Shown: positions 36,661 through 48,605 of the stretch, one piece after another | How the letters are laid out: the number at the start of each line of letters is the position of its first letter | Numbering within the stretch: position 1 is the first letter of the stretch | Assembly: GCA_021399435.1 (NCBI GenBank) | Contig: JAJTUP010000019.1 | Location: 248,001-312,000, forward strand | Direction: 5' to 3' | DNA from: Diaporthe sp. PMI_573 | Taxonomy: Eukaryota; Ascomycota; Sordariomycetes; Diaporthales; Diaporthaceae | DNA length: 64,000 nt | The notes under the pieces: generated by a model | Database searches by the model: none | What the model saw: the letters and a program-made list of their open reading frames with translations, nothing else | What the model was told of the DNA's origin: nothing | Translations under genes and position numbers: made by a program

Positions 36661-39600
36661 ACCCCGCCAAAGTTCTCCTGGACCCCACCTCACGCCTGCC
36701 GCTGCAGCTGCAGCTCGCACACTCGCGCAGCTCCCCGATAAGCTGCTGATGATGATGAGACAGCCAGCGTGTGAACAGGCCAACTTGGCGACATTAACCA
36801 GGCCATCTAGCACCATCGCTGGCCGGCCCGTGAGGAGCTTTCGTGCCTCTCCATATTCCCGAGCACAACATGGACGGTGTGACTCGACGTAGGTCGGCAT
36901 GGTCTCGGCAAGCTGCAGTCCCGACAACAGTCGCCCCATCTGGCTATCCAAGGCAAAAGCTTCAACCGGCACCCGGAGGTCTACGCCTACGTGTACGTGT
37001 ACGTCGTACACTAATAACCTGGCTGCCCCGTCACGATCCGTCCTCTGCCTGCGAGGCTTCCCTGGTTGCCCGGCATTGAAGCTCCAGAGGTGGACCTGTG
37101 CCCCTGAACTGCCCGCCCGTTGAAACGTCCATCCATGCCTCGTCAGGCGGTTGTTCCTGTCGATGGTCGATGAGGGTCCGCCCCGCCGCAACGAGGACAT
37201 CCACAACCTCCGGGACGTCGTCTCGAACCCGCCCGAGCAATCAGCTCCCCATGTTGCATTGTGGCTGTCAACCACATTCGTTCACACCACCCTCCATCGT
37301 CACACGCTCTTGACGCTCGAGAACACACACATCCACGCCCTCACTCGCACCAAATCCCACACCCACACCAAAACCAGGCCCAGACCCAGGCCCAGATCCC
37401 ACACAGCCTTTCGACACCATCCCCACGCTTCCCCGACTCGCCTGCGTGCTGCATGCTTGGATACGAGGCCCTGCGCTACACCCACATGAGGCCCATCCCA
37501 CTTGTAACGGCCCAGCCTCTGCTGCAGGCGGCCTAGAAAGCCTCGGGGCCATGCCTGAGGATGCCCTCCATCACAGCCCTTTTAATTAACCCGTCCACCA
37601 GTCGCTTGCCCCAGCTGGCGATCCGGTCAACGCCGGCTGCCTGTGCATGTTCCATCCGGAATCCGCAAATCTGACCTGTCTCTCGCCGATGCCTGCCACT
37701 CACCCTCGGCACAGCAGCGACCTCTTCAATCTCGTTCATCCATTGCCTTATCAGCATCATCTGTGGCGTGCTTCCCTGCACTGCCCTATGTCTCTGCGTA
37801 CACCCGTGGGGTTCCGCCAGCCGAGATCCACAGGTGCCAGCCCTTCGAGGTACTGGCAGGTGTGCCACCAGGTAGGCACTGGGCCGTGTCATTGGTCGCG
37901 TCTGACGGCGTTCAACACCCAGGGAGCTTCCTACTACGTGGGGTTCAACCTCTCAGTTCGAAGTTCTAGGCCTTGGAGAAGCCGTCAGTAACATGTCAAC
38001 AGCCTATTATGCGCATTATCACTCTTGGGCGACGCCACGGTGGTTTTGGGAAGAATGTTCGTGTCCACCCTTCAACTTCAAGGGTTCCCCTTCTCAGCAT
38101 CCCATGTTTCCCCTCCTTGATGATAGACACTGGCCACTGGCCACCGGCCACCTGGACCACCCAAAGTACAGCCTTTTACCCCCCTCTCAACAGTTCTGCC
38201 GTTGCAGGCCTTGTCCATTCCCAGACCGAGAAAGGCCCATCCTGCGGCTCGCTGAGCCGGCTTACCTCTGCTTCGTCTGGGAGTTCCACACGCGGAAGAA
38301 CACGACAGGAAAGTGATCGACCATGTGCTCCTCCAAAATCATTCCTGCCTCACTGGTCGCGGCCAGTCAGTGAAGAATTCTAGCGTCACCGGTGATTTCA
38401 TGGTCTTTCTGCATTAGTCTTCGTTCTAATCATGGCTAGCTGTCAACAGGTGCAGTCAGCGAGACAGCCAAAGCGCCACGACTGGTTGTCCTTCCATCAT
38501 TGTTCGGTTCCCCCCTCTTCATTATGACTCGACCTATTTCTCCATTCGTCTTGGAGACTTGAGGGCCTCGATAGTGTCTCACCGCCATTCTGACGGGATC
38601 AATGAGTCCTTGGCCAGTCACACCCGCATGAATTAGCAAAAGCAGCTTCGATGGTCGCGCGATCGACAACGACCATCGTGAAGACGCGGCACTGGCACCT
38701 ACAAATTCCCACTGTTGCCTTCCATAGGCCGGGGAACTCTTACAAAACCACCGGCAGACACAGCTCAGATGTCGTCCCGGGTCCCCCCTGGCCGCCTTCC
38801 CGCCTGACAAACGGCGCCGGTCCCGTCTGTGCGTTTCACTTGTGGATCTCCCGATGTTGCGCCGGCACGGTTGATCCTAGTGGGGTTTGCGCCGTGTTCG
38901 AGCCGAAACTCACCGCAGTTCCCGGCAGCCTTCGCTTGCCTTGCCGAGAGCCCCCCCCCCCCGATCCCGCCTGGAGACATACATTCTGGGGTTGGGTCAC
39001 AATAGACCGGTCTGTGTTAGACGACAGGCCAAGCCGAGTGTTCGTTAGTCGGGACGTGTTAAACCCAGCAATGTACAACCTGCACTGCGACCAGTGCAGC
39101 AAATTAGAGACATGCAATGTAAGTGTATAGAAAGACAATACACAGATCCTGATTCTCCAACACAACAGATACATCTCACAGAACGGAGCCTACTCATATG
39201 CTCTCGCTGAGCCATAGTATTTGCGTTCAAGCCGCAAGTCACAGATGTTGAGCCAAACACACCAAATGTTGTGCTCTGTTGTATCATAGGTGCAAATACA
39301 CGGGTACGCTTGCCGACAGCATTCACTGCCCGTGCTGCTGCAACCCGCCAAGACCCAGCCTGACGTTCCCGGACGGGAGATTGCTTCGTGTCGAACAAGA
39401 GCTGCAGGCCGGCCGGATCTACCATACTTCAGCAAATCTCTGTCATTTGTGATGTGCGGTGAGACATCGGCGTGCAACCAGATTCTCTTCCTCACCCTCC
39501 TTACTGCCACCTCGGCCGGGACAAGGTCTCTCGGTCCCAGTTGCCGAGAAGCCACAGTCACAGCCATGGGCCGGTATGCCTATCTCAGGGGGGCCGCCCC

Positions 39601-40324
39601 AGGAGTCGGTCAACAGAAAGGTTATTCCAGAGGGGTTGATGCACACACGGCAACCTCGGAACCGTGATGTCAGATTGATATATCAAGCCATTGTTCTCTG
39701 CTGCACGTCACTGAATCGGGATCGATGCACCAAGCCCTTGGACAAAAGACTGCGTCTCATGCATGCTCGTCCGTCGGGATGGCGCCCGCGGCTGACTGCA
39801 GCAGTGACAGTCCATGCCTCCCCGGATGGAACCAGAGCAGGGTGATACGTAGATACATCTAGACTTCTATGGTTGGGGAAGACATAACTCCAAGTAAGCA
39901 CAAACTATCTAACGTGGAAAAGCAGAGCCATTCCGGGGTATCATTATGCGAACCTGGATGCCTGCCGTCCTGCCGTCCCGCCTGCCTACGTGCCCGTTCT
40001 GCTGTATCATGTTTGACAGCAGAAACGGGAGCCAAAAGGAAAGAAAGAAAGACTGCTGCGAAGAAAACACCGAGCGCCCGCTTCCGCAACACCGGTGGCC
40101 AGAACCGTGTGTATTGGCCGCTGTCCCCGCGAGGCAAGACAGTGGCTGATAGCTGTGTTACGCCCACTCCGGCCTTGGCGGGCGAAAACCGTGCCTGCCA
40201 AAACGCTCTCTTGACATGTTCCGCGCTGCCTGCCTGGGCGCCCTCATTCGAAAAGGGGCTAGGATGGCTCAGTCGGACAGGTCTGGCCCGATGGATCAGC
40301 CGGCCCCGTGTAACCAAACCTGCG

Positions 40325-42341
40325 TCAGCGAAACTGCAGCCTCACAATTGAGAACAGCATGTTCTGCAGCACATGCAGAACGACGACCACGCTCGTCGGC
40401 AGCAGCTCCGGCCAGACGGCGAGGTCAAGGCTCCCCTCGGTAACCACATTCACGCCGTAGATCCACTTGATCAGCCCCGCGACGACGCAGCTCGCGACGA
40501 GCTCGCAGGCCCACGTGACGGCCGAGGCGTAGAAGGTCAGCTCGAAGGTGTAGTCGTAGGGATCCCCGCTGACGGTGGAGTCGTCGTCGTCAAAGCTGAA
40601 ATAAGGGTAGACGGCCTTGTTGGCGCCGAAATGCAGGGTCGCGACGCTGCCCAGGAAGCAGAGCATGGACGCGTTCTCCGCAACGAACCGGATGAACACG
40701 TTACGAACTCCGACTTTCTGGTAGGCGGCGTAGGACTGACCGTTCATGCCGATGGCCGTCAGGAGCCAGTGGACCGGCGCGGAGAGGAGGATGGGCGTGA
40801 GGATGATGAGGCTGGAGGATGAGAGGACCTGCAGCAGGATGAACTGGCTTGGGGAGCGAAGTCGGGCGTACAGAGCACGGACGTAGGTTTGGTATGTTAG
40901 CATGAAGTAGCTGGGCTCGGATGTTAGCTGCTGGGCTCACGGGGTTCAGGGGGGAGACTGAGACCACTGACAGTTTGAAGACCCAACTCAATGGGTAACT
41001 CCCCACCCTCTCACCCTGATTTCCGCCTAATATCCACCCCGTCAAACCGTCCAGGAGATACACGGTCGAAATCCACCCATACACGTACACTATCGTGTCC
41101 AAGCTGTTGTGCGGTAATGTCCTGAGGTAGACCTCGGCGTACGCCTCCCCTATCACGAGCGCGAGCAGGCCGATAAACAAGGCCGTACAGAACCAGACGA
41201 AGCGCACGAACGAGGCGGGGAAGAAGCGCGGCTTGAGACGGCCGGGCATACGGCGGGTGGGAAGGGGTTGGAGGGCGGGGCCGGCGCTGATGTTGAGCCC
41301 GCTCTCGTCCTCGTTCCACAGACGCTGGTCCGGACGCCGTCGGCCGTTGGCCGTGATCTGGGGCGAGTTTAAGTCGTCCTCGCTCGCCCACCATGAGGAC
41401 GTGAATATCCTCTGCGTCTCGGACAGGGAATTGCGCAGCCCTATGTGCCGCTCCCTGGTGAGCAGGATGAAGCTCGCGATCACCACGGGCATGGCCATGA
41501 TGCAGAATGTCCAGGTGATCCAGACCGTGTTGTGCTTCATCAGGAACTCGGCCTCTGGTATGTAGTATAACACAATCGGACCGACGGTCCCCAGAATCGC
41601 GATCATGCAGATGGTGAGCGGGAACCCCAACGTCGACGGCCACCAGTTCAGGCTGTACAGGTTGAACACCTTGGTGATCCACGCCAGGGCCGTCAGGTTG
41701 TAGAAGGCGTAGTACACGAACAGGAAGAACCAGAAGTTGACCTCGGCCTTGGCCCTGCCGTGGCCGCGCGGCTTGCGATTCCCCGGGTCGCCGCCGTGCC
41801 CGGGGTTGGAGCCGTCGTTACCGCTGCCGCCCCCGTCCTCCGGGCCATCCCTGAGCGGATACTGCGGGAACGGAATCGCGCACCACCCGACGGCCAGGGC
41901 GGCCGGGAGCACCACCAGCGCAAACCACCGCGAGTACCACACGCTCGCGACCCTCCTCACGGCGCCCTGCTTGGGGTTGATCCACAGGTCGTCCATCCTC
42001 TTCCATCTCCTCCTGCACCAGGCGGCGAGCCTCTTCCTGCGCCTCCCGGCCCCGGCGCCATCATATCCCTCGCCCGCGTCGCTGTCGTCGTCATCATCGT
42101 CGGATTCGTCAGATTCGTCGTCGTCCCCCAGGCCCGTCCCCAGCAGCGCGGTGGCGCCGTAGCCGACGTGCACGCTGTTGCGCCACGACGCGCGCGTGAG
42201 CAGGCCGAGGCTGCCGCGCCTGTTGCCGGGGCGCGTGTCCGTCCGCGGGACGGCGCGGAAGCGGCCCAGCAGGGGCGAGGAGTCGGTGGGGTAGCGCGAT
42301 CGCTGCTCGTTGCCCTGCTCGAAGGAGAAGATGGTGGGCAT
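40325..42341 (-). CDS. Polytopic membrane protein of unknown function
   Basis: Two exons on the minus strand, 42341-40972 and 40910-40325, with a 61-base intron (GTCAGT...CAG); 651 residues. The N-terminal 130 residues are soluble and contain an acidic Asp/Ser/Glu run (about 75-95) followed by a strongly basic patch. About ten hydrophobic segments follow: WFALVVLPAALAVGW, then segments containing FWFFLFVYYAFYNLTAL, LTICMIAILGTVGPIV, TWTFCIMAMPVVIASFI, FCTALFIGLLALVIG and VYVYGWISTVYLLDGL before the intron, and four more after it. A Gly/Asn-rich loop separates the first two segments. I do not recognise a transporter or enzyme signature, so the role and the membrane are unknown. It diverges from the HET gene. 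The intron and continuous hydrophobicity support a real gene. Confidence 0.82.
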
Positions 42342-43600
42342 GTCTCTGGGCGTCGTGGGGGAGTGGTGGTTCGGGCTCGACCTTCGCAGGCTTGACTACA
42401 GCTTGGAGAGTCGCATCATCTCGAGAGGGTTCTCCTCTGGCGGCAAAAGGGAAGGAGGGGACAGAGATTTCTTTGTTTCTTTGTTTCTTTTTTCTTTTTT
42501 CTTCTTTCTCCGAGAGGGCTGGCGCGTCTGGGAAACGGGGTCACAACAAGGGACGGAAGAGGAGCGGAGTCACAGTGTCGGTGAAGATCTGCAGAGGCGG
42601 GAGTGGGCATGGGGTGGGCAGGGTACAGCAGGTGTGGATCTTTTGGATGTTGTGTTTGGTGTAAGTGCCGCGTTCGGGAATTATTTGGTTTCTGTCTGTG
42701 CTGGCAACTGGGACGTGCAGGTGGGCCCCTTCCCATTCACTGCCATTCTCAGTGAGGATTGGCTTTTGAAGCTTGGGTTCTAAATCCAGGGGGTGCCGCG
42801 ATAAGATACGCGGCCTCGACCGCTTTTAGCGCCGTCTGGTGTTTCGAGTACGGCCGTTTCCAGCGGCCCGACGTCATTTTTAGAAGGTCTGTTTACATGT
42901 GACGGGAGATGCTACCACAGTACACAGTAAACAGATTGGCCATGAAAGCATCCTTGAGGAGTGGCCTGGTCAATTATTCACCCCTCTCCCTTTACTTGCA
43001 GAAACAAACTCGCCAAGGGCACCGACGCTGAGGCACTGCATCGATCACAATATCCCACGTTGAATCATCATTCGGGCAATAAGATGGAACGTCAGCTTGT
43101 TGCAAGACCGAATGGACAGTCCTGTCCAAACACTTTCTCTAAACTGGTTCCAGGGATGGGTCACTGTTCTATCCTGCAGTGAGATTTCAAACCCAAATTG
43201 GGATCAGTTTTGGTGATATTGATGCACGTCGCATGCAATGGCGGTGAAGCCACACTGGATGTGTTATCCCTTTACGGTCACTTGCACATTCAAAAGCAAG
43301 TTGGAATGCCAGCTTTCATTGGTAGATTAGTGCAAGACAGACCTTCACCTTGGTAGTGCCAATATGGAGGCTATGCTAGGCACTCCTGCAGGCTGCTCAT
43401 AGAGGATTGGTTATACCTTCATGGGCCATCATTCTATCATACAAAATGATGATGCCAAGCGTAACTTTGCTGTTTCTTCCAACCTTCTATTGCTCACCCT
43501 TCTGTCCTCAAAAAGGTCAATCCCTCACCTGGCAGAGCACAGTATCTGTGGTCCCTGGGCTCTGTTTTAGCTCTGCAGCCCCCCTACCTACTCAATCGCC
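42342..43600. other. Divergent intergenic region between membrane protein and HET gene
   Basis: Contains the promoter of the minus-strand membrane protein gene and the upstream region of the broken HET gene. A polypyrimidine repeat lies near 42470. No gene is supported. Confidence 0.55.
42468..42510. repeat. T-rich polypyrimidine repeat (TTTCTTTG/TTTTTC)n
   Basis: Repeating TTTCTTTG then TTTTTTC units, 130 bases upstream of the start codon of the minus-strand membrane protein. In that gene's direction it is a purine tract in the leader or promoter. Confidence 0.75.
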
Positions 43601-45505
43601 ATGAGTGAATATCGATATTTCAAACTGTCAGAGCCCCGCCAGTTCAGACTGCTTAAACTTTACGCTGGAGATCGAGGAATTTCTGTCGACCTAATTCATA
43701 CGACTCTCGACACAGCGCCGGCATATGATGCCCTGTCCTATGTGTGAAAGAATCCGTCACCAAAAGTAAAGATCCGCTGCTCCGGTCCAACAGCAGAAAT
43801 AGGGTTGAATCTCCACAGCGCCCTCCGTCACCTTAGGCCTCACGCTCCAGAGACACCGCGGTTAATATGGGCCGATGCGCTGTGTATCAACCAGGAAAGC
43901 GCAGATGAACGAGCAAAACAGGTCCGAATCATGGGCGAAATCTATGCCAAAGCAACCAACACGTTGATCTGGCTGGGGGAGGAAGATGAAAGTGTCGCCC
44001 GCGCTATGACACTGCTCCAAACATTTGAGGGTGTCTGGCAGACTATCTACGACCCCGGTGATTCTGGACTGAACTTACACGACTTGTTTGCCAAATTCGG
44101 CAGCACAAACAGCCCCGAGGCAGAGAGGGCTCTTCAAAAATCCTTTGGCAGGTTCCTGGGCCGTGGTCGGGCATTCCAAGATATATGGATGCTGCTGCGC
44201 CGGCCCTGGTTTACGCGCAAGTGGGTGATTCAAGAGGTAGCCAAGTCGCGAGAACACAGAATAGTCTTTGTAGCAGGCTCAAAGGTGGTATCCTGGTCGG
44301 CTTTGCGTGCCTGGATCATGCTCCTGATCGGAAGCATAACTGTCAGTGGCTCTTTCAATTCGGCCTGTCCGTGGGAGCCTGAAAGGCAAGGGTGGCTGTG
44401 GTCTGCGTGGAGGAAGAACAGTACAAGGTGCCGAAACACTTCCGACCTCATACTTGACAACTTGCGATTCCAAGTGCTTGCCTTTGCGAAAGGTAATTGC
44501 GACCCATTTATGGTCCTGTTCTCGCAGACACTACCTTTCAGGTGTACCGATCCCAGAGACCATATCATTGCCTTACTGGGCATCTCAGCTGACTATTCGA
44601 TGCGGGAGGACCTCGTTGACTACACCGTCCCAGCGGAAAAACTATATCATCGGCTCGCTTGTGCTTGTCTGAAAAACAGTCGAGATCTCAAGATCCTGTG
44701 GTCATTTCTTTCTGTCGTGCCGCTTGACCGACGAGCCTCGAATTCATGGCTGACAAATTTCGACGAGTTGCCAAACATTAAGGGTCTCGCCTTGACAACG
44801 TTGTCAATGGCCCAAAACGACGTCAGGATTCTCAATGCATCCGGAAGCACAGAGCTTACTGCGTCAACGAGCGGCAACCGACTGCAGATTAAGGGACGAA
44901 TGGTCGACCGTCTCGAGCAGTTGGGGACGGACATAAGTGGCTTTCCTGAATTTGAGAGGACACATGACTCTCCTCGTATGATCAGAGAGATTATGACCCA
45001 TCTAGATCGTTGGCTTGATGAGTGCGAAGCCATTGCGCAGGTGGCAAGCCGGGATGACGACAGCTTTCGATCCACCATGCTGATTGAGAGCCTGCTCCAG
45101 TCCATCTTCCCAGATATATCGACCGCAAAAGCAGAATGGAGGACATAATGAGCAACTCAGAAAACCATTATTTTCTCATTGGAATATGGTGGTGCCCGGG
45201 ATCAAGCTTACGCCACGATGAGATCTAATCCATCGTCAGCTCGTATTCAGTATGTAACTACGAAGTTACTGTACAGGCGTTTTGCTCGCACAAAGTATGG
45301 AAGGATCGGCTGGGCGCCGCAGGTGGCTGAGGAAGGGGATCTTATTTGCGTTTTTGACGGTATGGAATTCCCGTATGTTGTTCGCCCAATACGCGGTATT
45401 GAAGGTGTCTACGCGCTTGTGGGAGAGTGCTACATCTCGGATCTCATGGACGGGGAAGCTTTGAAGATACCTGGCGTTGAGTCGAAGATCATAAATCTAC
45501 AGTAG
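43601..45505 (+). pseudogene. Heterokaryon-incompatibility (HET) domain gene, disrupted by a premature stop
   Basis: One frame runs from ATG 43601 to 45505 (634 codons) and reads as a complete HET protein apart from internal stops. The HET domain begins well (YRYFKL, FRLLKLYAGD, YDALSYV), but at codon 49 the invariant Trp of the YVWG motif is replaced by TGA (43745-43747) and the next Gly codon reads AAG. The domain then continues: LRHLR, RLIWADALCINQ, AKQVRIMGEIYAKA, LIWLGE, RPWFTRKWVIQE, with a GLCINQ-like block intact. Near the end, tandem stops TAA-TGA (45146-45151) precede a clear C-terminal module (EEGDLICVFDGM, PYVVRP, YALVGECYISDLMDGEAL). A weak phase-0 intron (about 45039-45163) could remove those two, but homology runs straight through the first stop. 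HET proteins trigger cell death on fusion of unlike strains. This copy is probably inactive. Confidence 0.78.
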
Positions 45506-46372
45506 GATAGGCTGGAGGTTGTTGGTATTGTCTGCATCCGGTATCAATTTCATAGTGTTCACCAGCTCCATGGTATATGAAGCGCCCGGCGAGTTCTCGT
45601 GCTGTCGTAGGACATGTGCTATAGGAGCGCTCTCAATTGCTAATAATGGCGGTGCTCAAGTCTCCGCTCTGCCCATTTGAGTTTCATCAGAGACACTGTT
45701 CAATGTCACGTTCGATTACTTGTACAGATACTTCCATGTTATCTGGTGTGAACTGTGATAGCGTCCGCCCGGTGTCACCGAGCACAGATCAAACAGGACT
45801 TTGCTCCAATGCCGTTGATGCAATGGGACGATTGCCACCGAATCTACCACGGGTCGTAAGCACTGGAGGTTTGGAAGCTCAGGGCCGAGATACATAAGCC
45901 ATCCGACATAGATATTCAATGTTGGCAATAAGAGCCGAGGCCCTCAATGTATTTCTCACAAGTTAGACCCAGGCCCCGTACAGCGCTGAACCGACTACAT
46001 GGAAATCAATGGACTATCCAGTGTGGAACTTCAAGTAAGGATTGTGAAGAAACTCTCTAATCAGCCAGTCGGATCAGTCAGTGGTCTAGCTATGTCCTGT
46101 TCCTTTGCAGTTGATAGCCCCTCGTTTGGCGCACATCACTCCACTGACATATTGGGTCATTCCAGATGGTACTGATAAGCAAATAAGCGGATTTGCCTTC
46201 ACTATACACAGCTTATGTAGGAATTTTGCCGTTCTGAATAGATGCGTTCAACTATACCTGGTTCACTTTTCTCTGGTGAGCCGTTCGTAAATAACGGCCT
46301 ACGTTACATGCACTTCCCTCATAAATCTTGCTCCTGACGTCAGCGTCATCGTTACGATTCGAGCCGTTTCCT
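45506..46372. other. Convergent intergenic region, no supported gene
   Basis: Lies between the 3' ends of the broken HET gene and the crotonase gene. Short frames only, no motifs. Confidence 0.6.
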
Positions 46373-47248
46373 TCATAGCACACTTTTCCAGACTTTACGA
46401 TATTTGTCTGTCCGGCCAGGTGCATCTCTAGCTGCGATTGCGGACTTGAACCCCTTGTTTTGCGCAAGCTTTTGAAATTGCACCCCCTCGGGAGAGTTGC
46501 GGGTGATTCCGTCGAAGACAGTCGCCAACCTCTGAGCTTGCTCAAGTGAGCCTTCAGCGAAGCTGTTAACCACCTGTTTGTGCATCCATAACTGATTCAC
46601 TGGGACAGTTTTGATCCTCTCCACGAGAAGTTGAACAGTCTCCTCCAGCTCCGCGAGCGGCACGGATTTCAATATTAACCCCATAGCTTCAGCGTCTCTG
46701 CCACTAATCAGATCACCGGTAAAGAGCAAACGCTTCGCCTTCTCAAGCCCTACCCGCAGAGTCCACATAGCTGTCGTTGGGCAGCCCCAGACTCGGGAGG
46801 GCGGGTATCCGATACGGGCATCGTCGGCCATGATGACAAGGTCGCACGAGAGGGCGATATCGCTGCCTCCAGCAACAGCTGCTCCATGGACTTGCGCAAT
46901 CGTGGGCTTGGCACTGTGGAAGAGCTCTGTGTAACAAGCCGTGAATTCCCTCATGAAGGAATAGTCAACCCACGGGTCATACCCGTGCTTGACGTCCTGA
47001 CTTCCTGCCGTCTGCCCTCGAGATGCATTTTCAGCTGATATTCTGAGATCGTAACCGCCGCAGAACCCTGGCCCGGCTCCTTTGAGCACGATACAATGAA
47101 CGTCTGGGTCGTGATTTGCTCGGCGGACCGCATCGCGTATGGCATGCGGCATGCGTGAATCGATTGCGTTGAGAACCTCCGGTCTGTTCAAGATGATGTT
47201 GGCAACACGGCCGTCTTTCGACAATTCATAAGACACGGGTTCGGCCAT
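46373..47248 (-). CDS. Enoyl-CoA hydratase/isomerase (crotonase) family protein
   Basis: Intronless, 291 residues, start at the ATG at 47248 (MAEPVSYELS); the frame is open a few codons upstream but only from a TTG. Crotonase landmarks are present: V-A-x-I-x-L-N-R-P-x-x-x-N-A-I near residue 20, the oxyanion-hole segment GAGPGFCGGYDL, and HGAAVAGGSDIALSCDLVIMADDARIGYPP. The two glutamates used by classical enoyl-CoA hydratases are not where expected. The first position reads Asp (GGSDIA rather than GGCEL) and the second falls in IGYPPSRVWG rather than FGQPEI. The enzyme may therefore be an isomerase, hydrolase or another crotonase-fold activity on a CoA ester. No clear PTS1 signal is seen (ends WKSVL). 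The GYPP-x-RVWG block reminds me of actinobacterial EchA-like proteins, and the lack of introns leaves room for a bacterial origin. Confidence 0.88.
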   Translation of the reverse strand: MAEPVSYELSKDGRVANIILNRPEVLNAIDSRMPHAIRDAVRRANHDPDVHCIVLKGAGPGFCGGYDLRISAENASRGQTAGSQDVKHGYDPWVDYSFMREFTACYTELFHSAKPTIAQVHGAAVAGGSDIALSCDLVIMADDARIGYPPSRVWGCPTTAMWTLRVGLEKAKRLLFTGDLISGRDAEAMGLILKSVPLAELEETVQLLVERIKTVPVNQLWMHKQVVNSFAEGSLEQAQRLATVFDGITRNSPEGVQFQKLAQNKGFKSAIAARDAPGRTDKYRKVWKSVL

Positions 47249-48605
47249 AGTCGGCTTCAAATGACAGCAAGAATGAATTGATCAAAGAGTCGAGAAATGT
47301 GTTCTGAAAGCGGCAAACCAACTGCAAGAGAATTGCTCGTCTCGTCAAGCTGGATACATTAGCCAGGCAAGATTTGAACAGCGAATCCTCCCAGCTCCTC
47401 ACGTATTGCTACCTTGGCGTACCTCGGCACGCTCGGTTATGCTGCTGAAACGAAAGGTAGCATCTGCAGTGATCTAAAGGTGGAGATCTGTCAATCGGGT
47501 GTTAATCCGCTTCAGCTGCTTGGCAGCCTGAGGTCCGCTGTAATGGCTGGCCCCGACTTAATTTTGGCGCGGTAAAAATGTACTCGATCGCAAGAGATTC
47601 AGAATATGCTAGTATTCAAAACGCATTGCATAGTAGACTGTTGATTCGACTACCTCTGGAACGTAAAATGAGAAGCTGATTCACTACTCCCCGGGAAAGT
47701 GGTCTTGCGAATACCGATCCAGACTACCAGCTCCATTAGCGGCAAAATACGCACGTCGTTATTGCCGGCACGGAGGCAAACACTCGCATCGAGTCCACTG
47801 CACGATGTGCGAGAGAACTGTAAGTCTCGACACTATTGCGATGTGAGGATATTGTGCAGTGCAGACTAACACCTCAGATCTTTACCTGTACAAGCGGTTA
47901 TTACGTTACTCTGGTGTAAGTTTGACTCGATTATAGAGTTCTGAGAGCCCGAGCTGATATAGTACCGATGCGACGGCTGGTTTTTTTTTTAAAGGCGGCC
48001 AAGGATGCTGCGACCAGCTTGATTTGGCCGCTGATTGTAGACAAGACTTTGACGACTGAGGAGTGGGTCAACACTGCACAAGTCAGGGTTGGCCTGAATG
48101 CGACAGATGAAAGAAAGGCTTTCCCAATCTACTGTGGGTGTTTGTCAGACTAGAAAATATTGGAGCCAATTAAACAGAAAGGTTTTCCCAGATGATGCAA
48201 AGCGTGAGGAATAGAGTCTCCACCAAGTGCGATCCGCTTGTACACAGTAGACTTCTGTGGCAGGCGCGGAATGATACCCATTGCAGGCGAGGTGCTTGAG
48301 GCTGAATGATTGACTCGAGGATGAGCAAGGCGTCAGCATTCCTCACAGGGGTTGAACCTATCAAAGGCCTGTGTCAATCCTATCATTGCTCTGGAAGGAT
48401 TCCGTACCGCGTCAATTCATTGGCTCAACGGCCGCCATGGCGGTGCTGAATGTCAGGGATGTGTTTGGAGTGGCGCTTTGGCAGCCTGTATAATATGAAA
48501 CCTCTCCCAGCTCAGAGCTGAAGTCTCCGGCCCAGATGGTCGACTTTCGTCCTCGCCATCCTCAAGACGACGAGCTTTTATGCTTGGGCGGAAGCCGTCT
48601 TACTC
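47249..48605. other. Divergent intergenic region, no supported gene
   Basis: Shared upstream region of the crotonase (minus) and the four-exon membrane protein (plus). Somewhat AT-rich, with a short T run near 47983-47991. Frames are short and without motifs. Confidence 0.55.

Larger units (their letters stand above)
35663..40324. other. Intergenic region, no clearly supported gene
   Basis: About 4.7 kb. It begins with the GC-rich promoter of APRT. On the minus strand between about 37530 and 38400 there are short open stretches next to good splice signals, for example a GTGAGT after VAAVPR and a GTAAGC after WNSQTK. However, all three frames look equally plausible there and I could not build a consistent gene. 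Two short repeats are listed separately. Confidence 0.45.

Noticed and set aside
41760..42395. 211-codon plus-strand frame opposite the membrane protein
   Set aside because: Antisense to a better-supported gene with transmembrane segments and a spliced structure.
43745..43747. Reading the HET-gene TGA as selenocysteine or as lying in an intron
   Set aside because: Filamentous fungi lack selenocysteine decoding as far as known, and homology runs unbroken on both sides of the stop, leaving no room for an intron.
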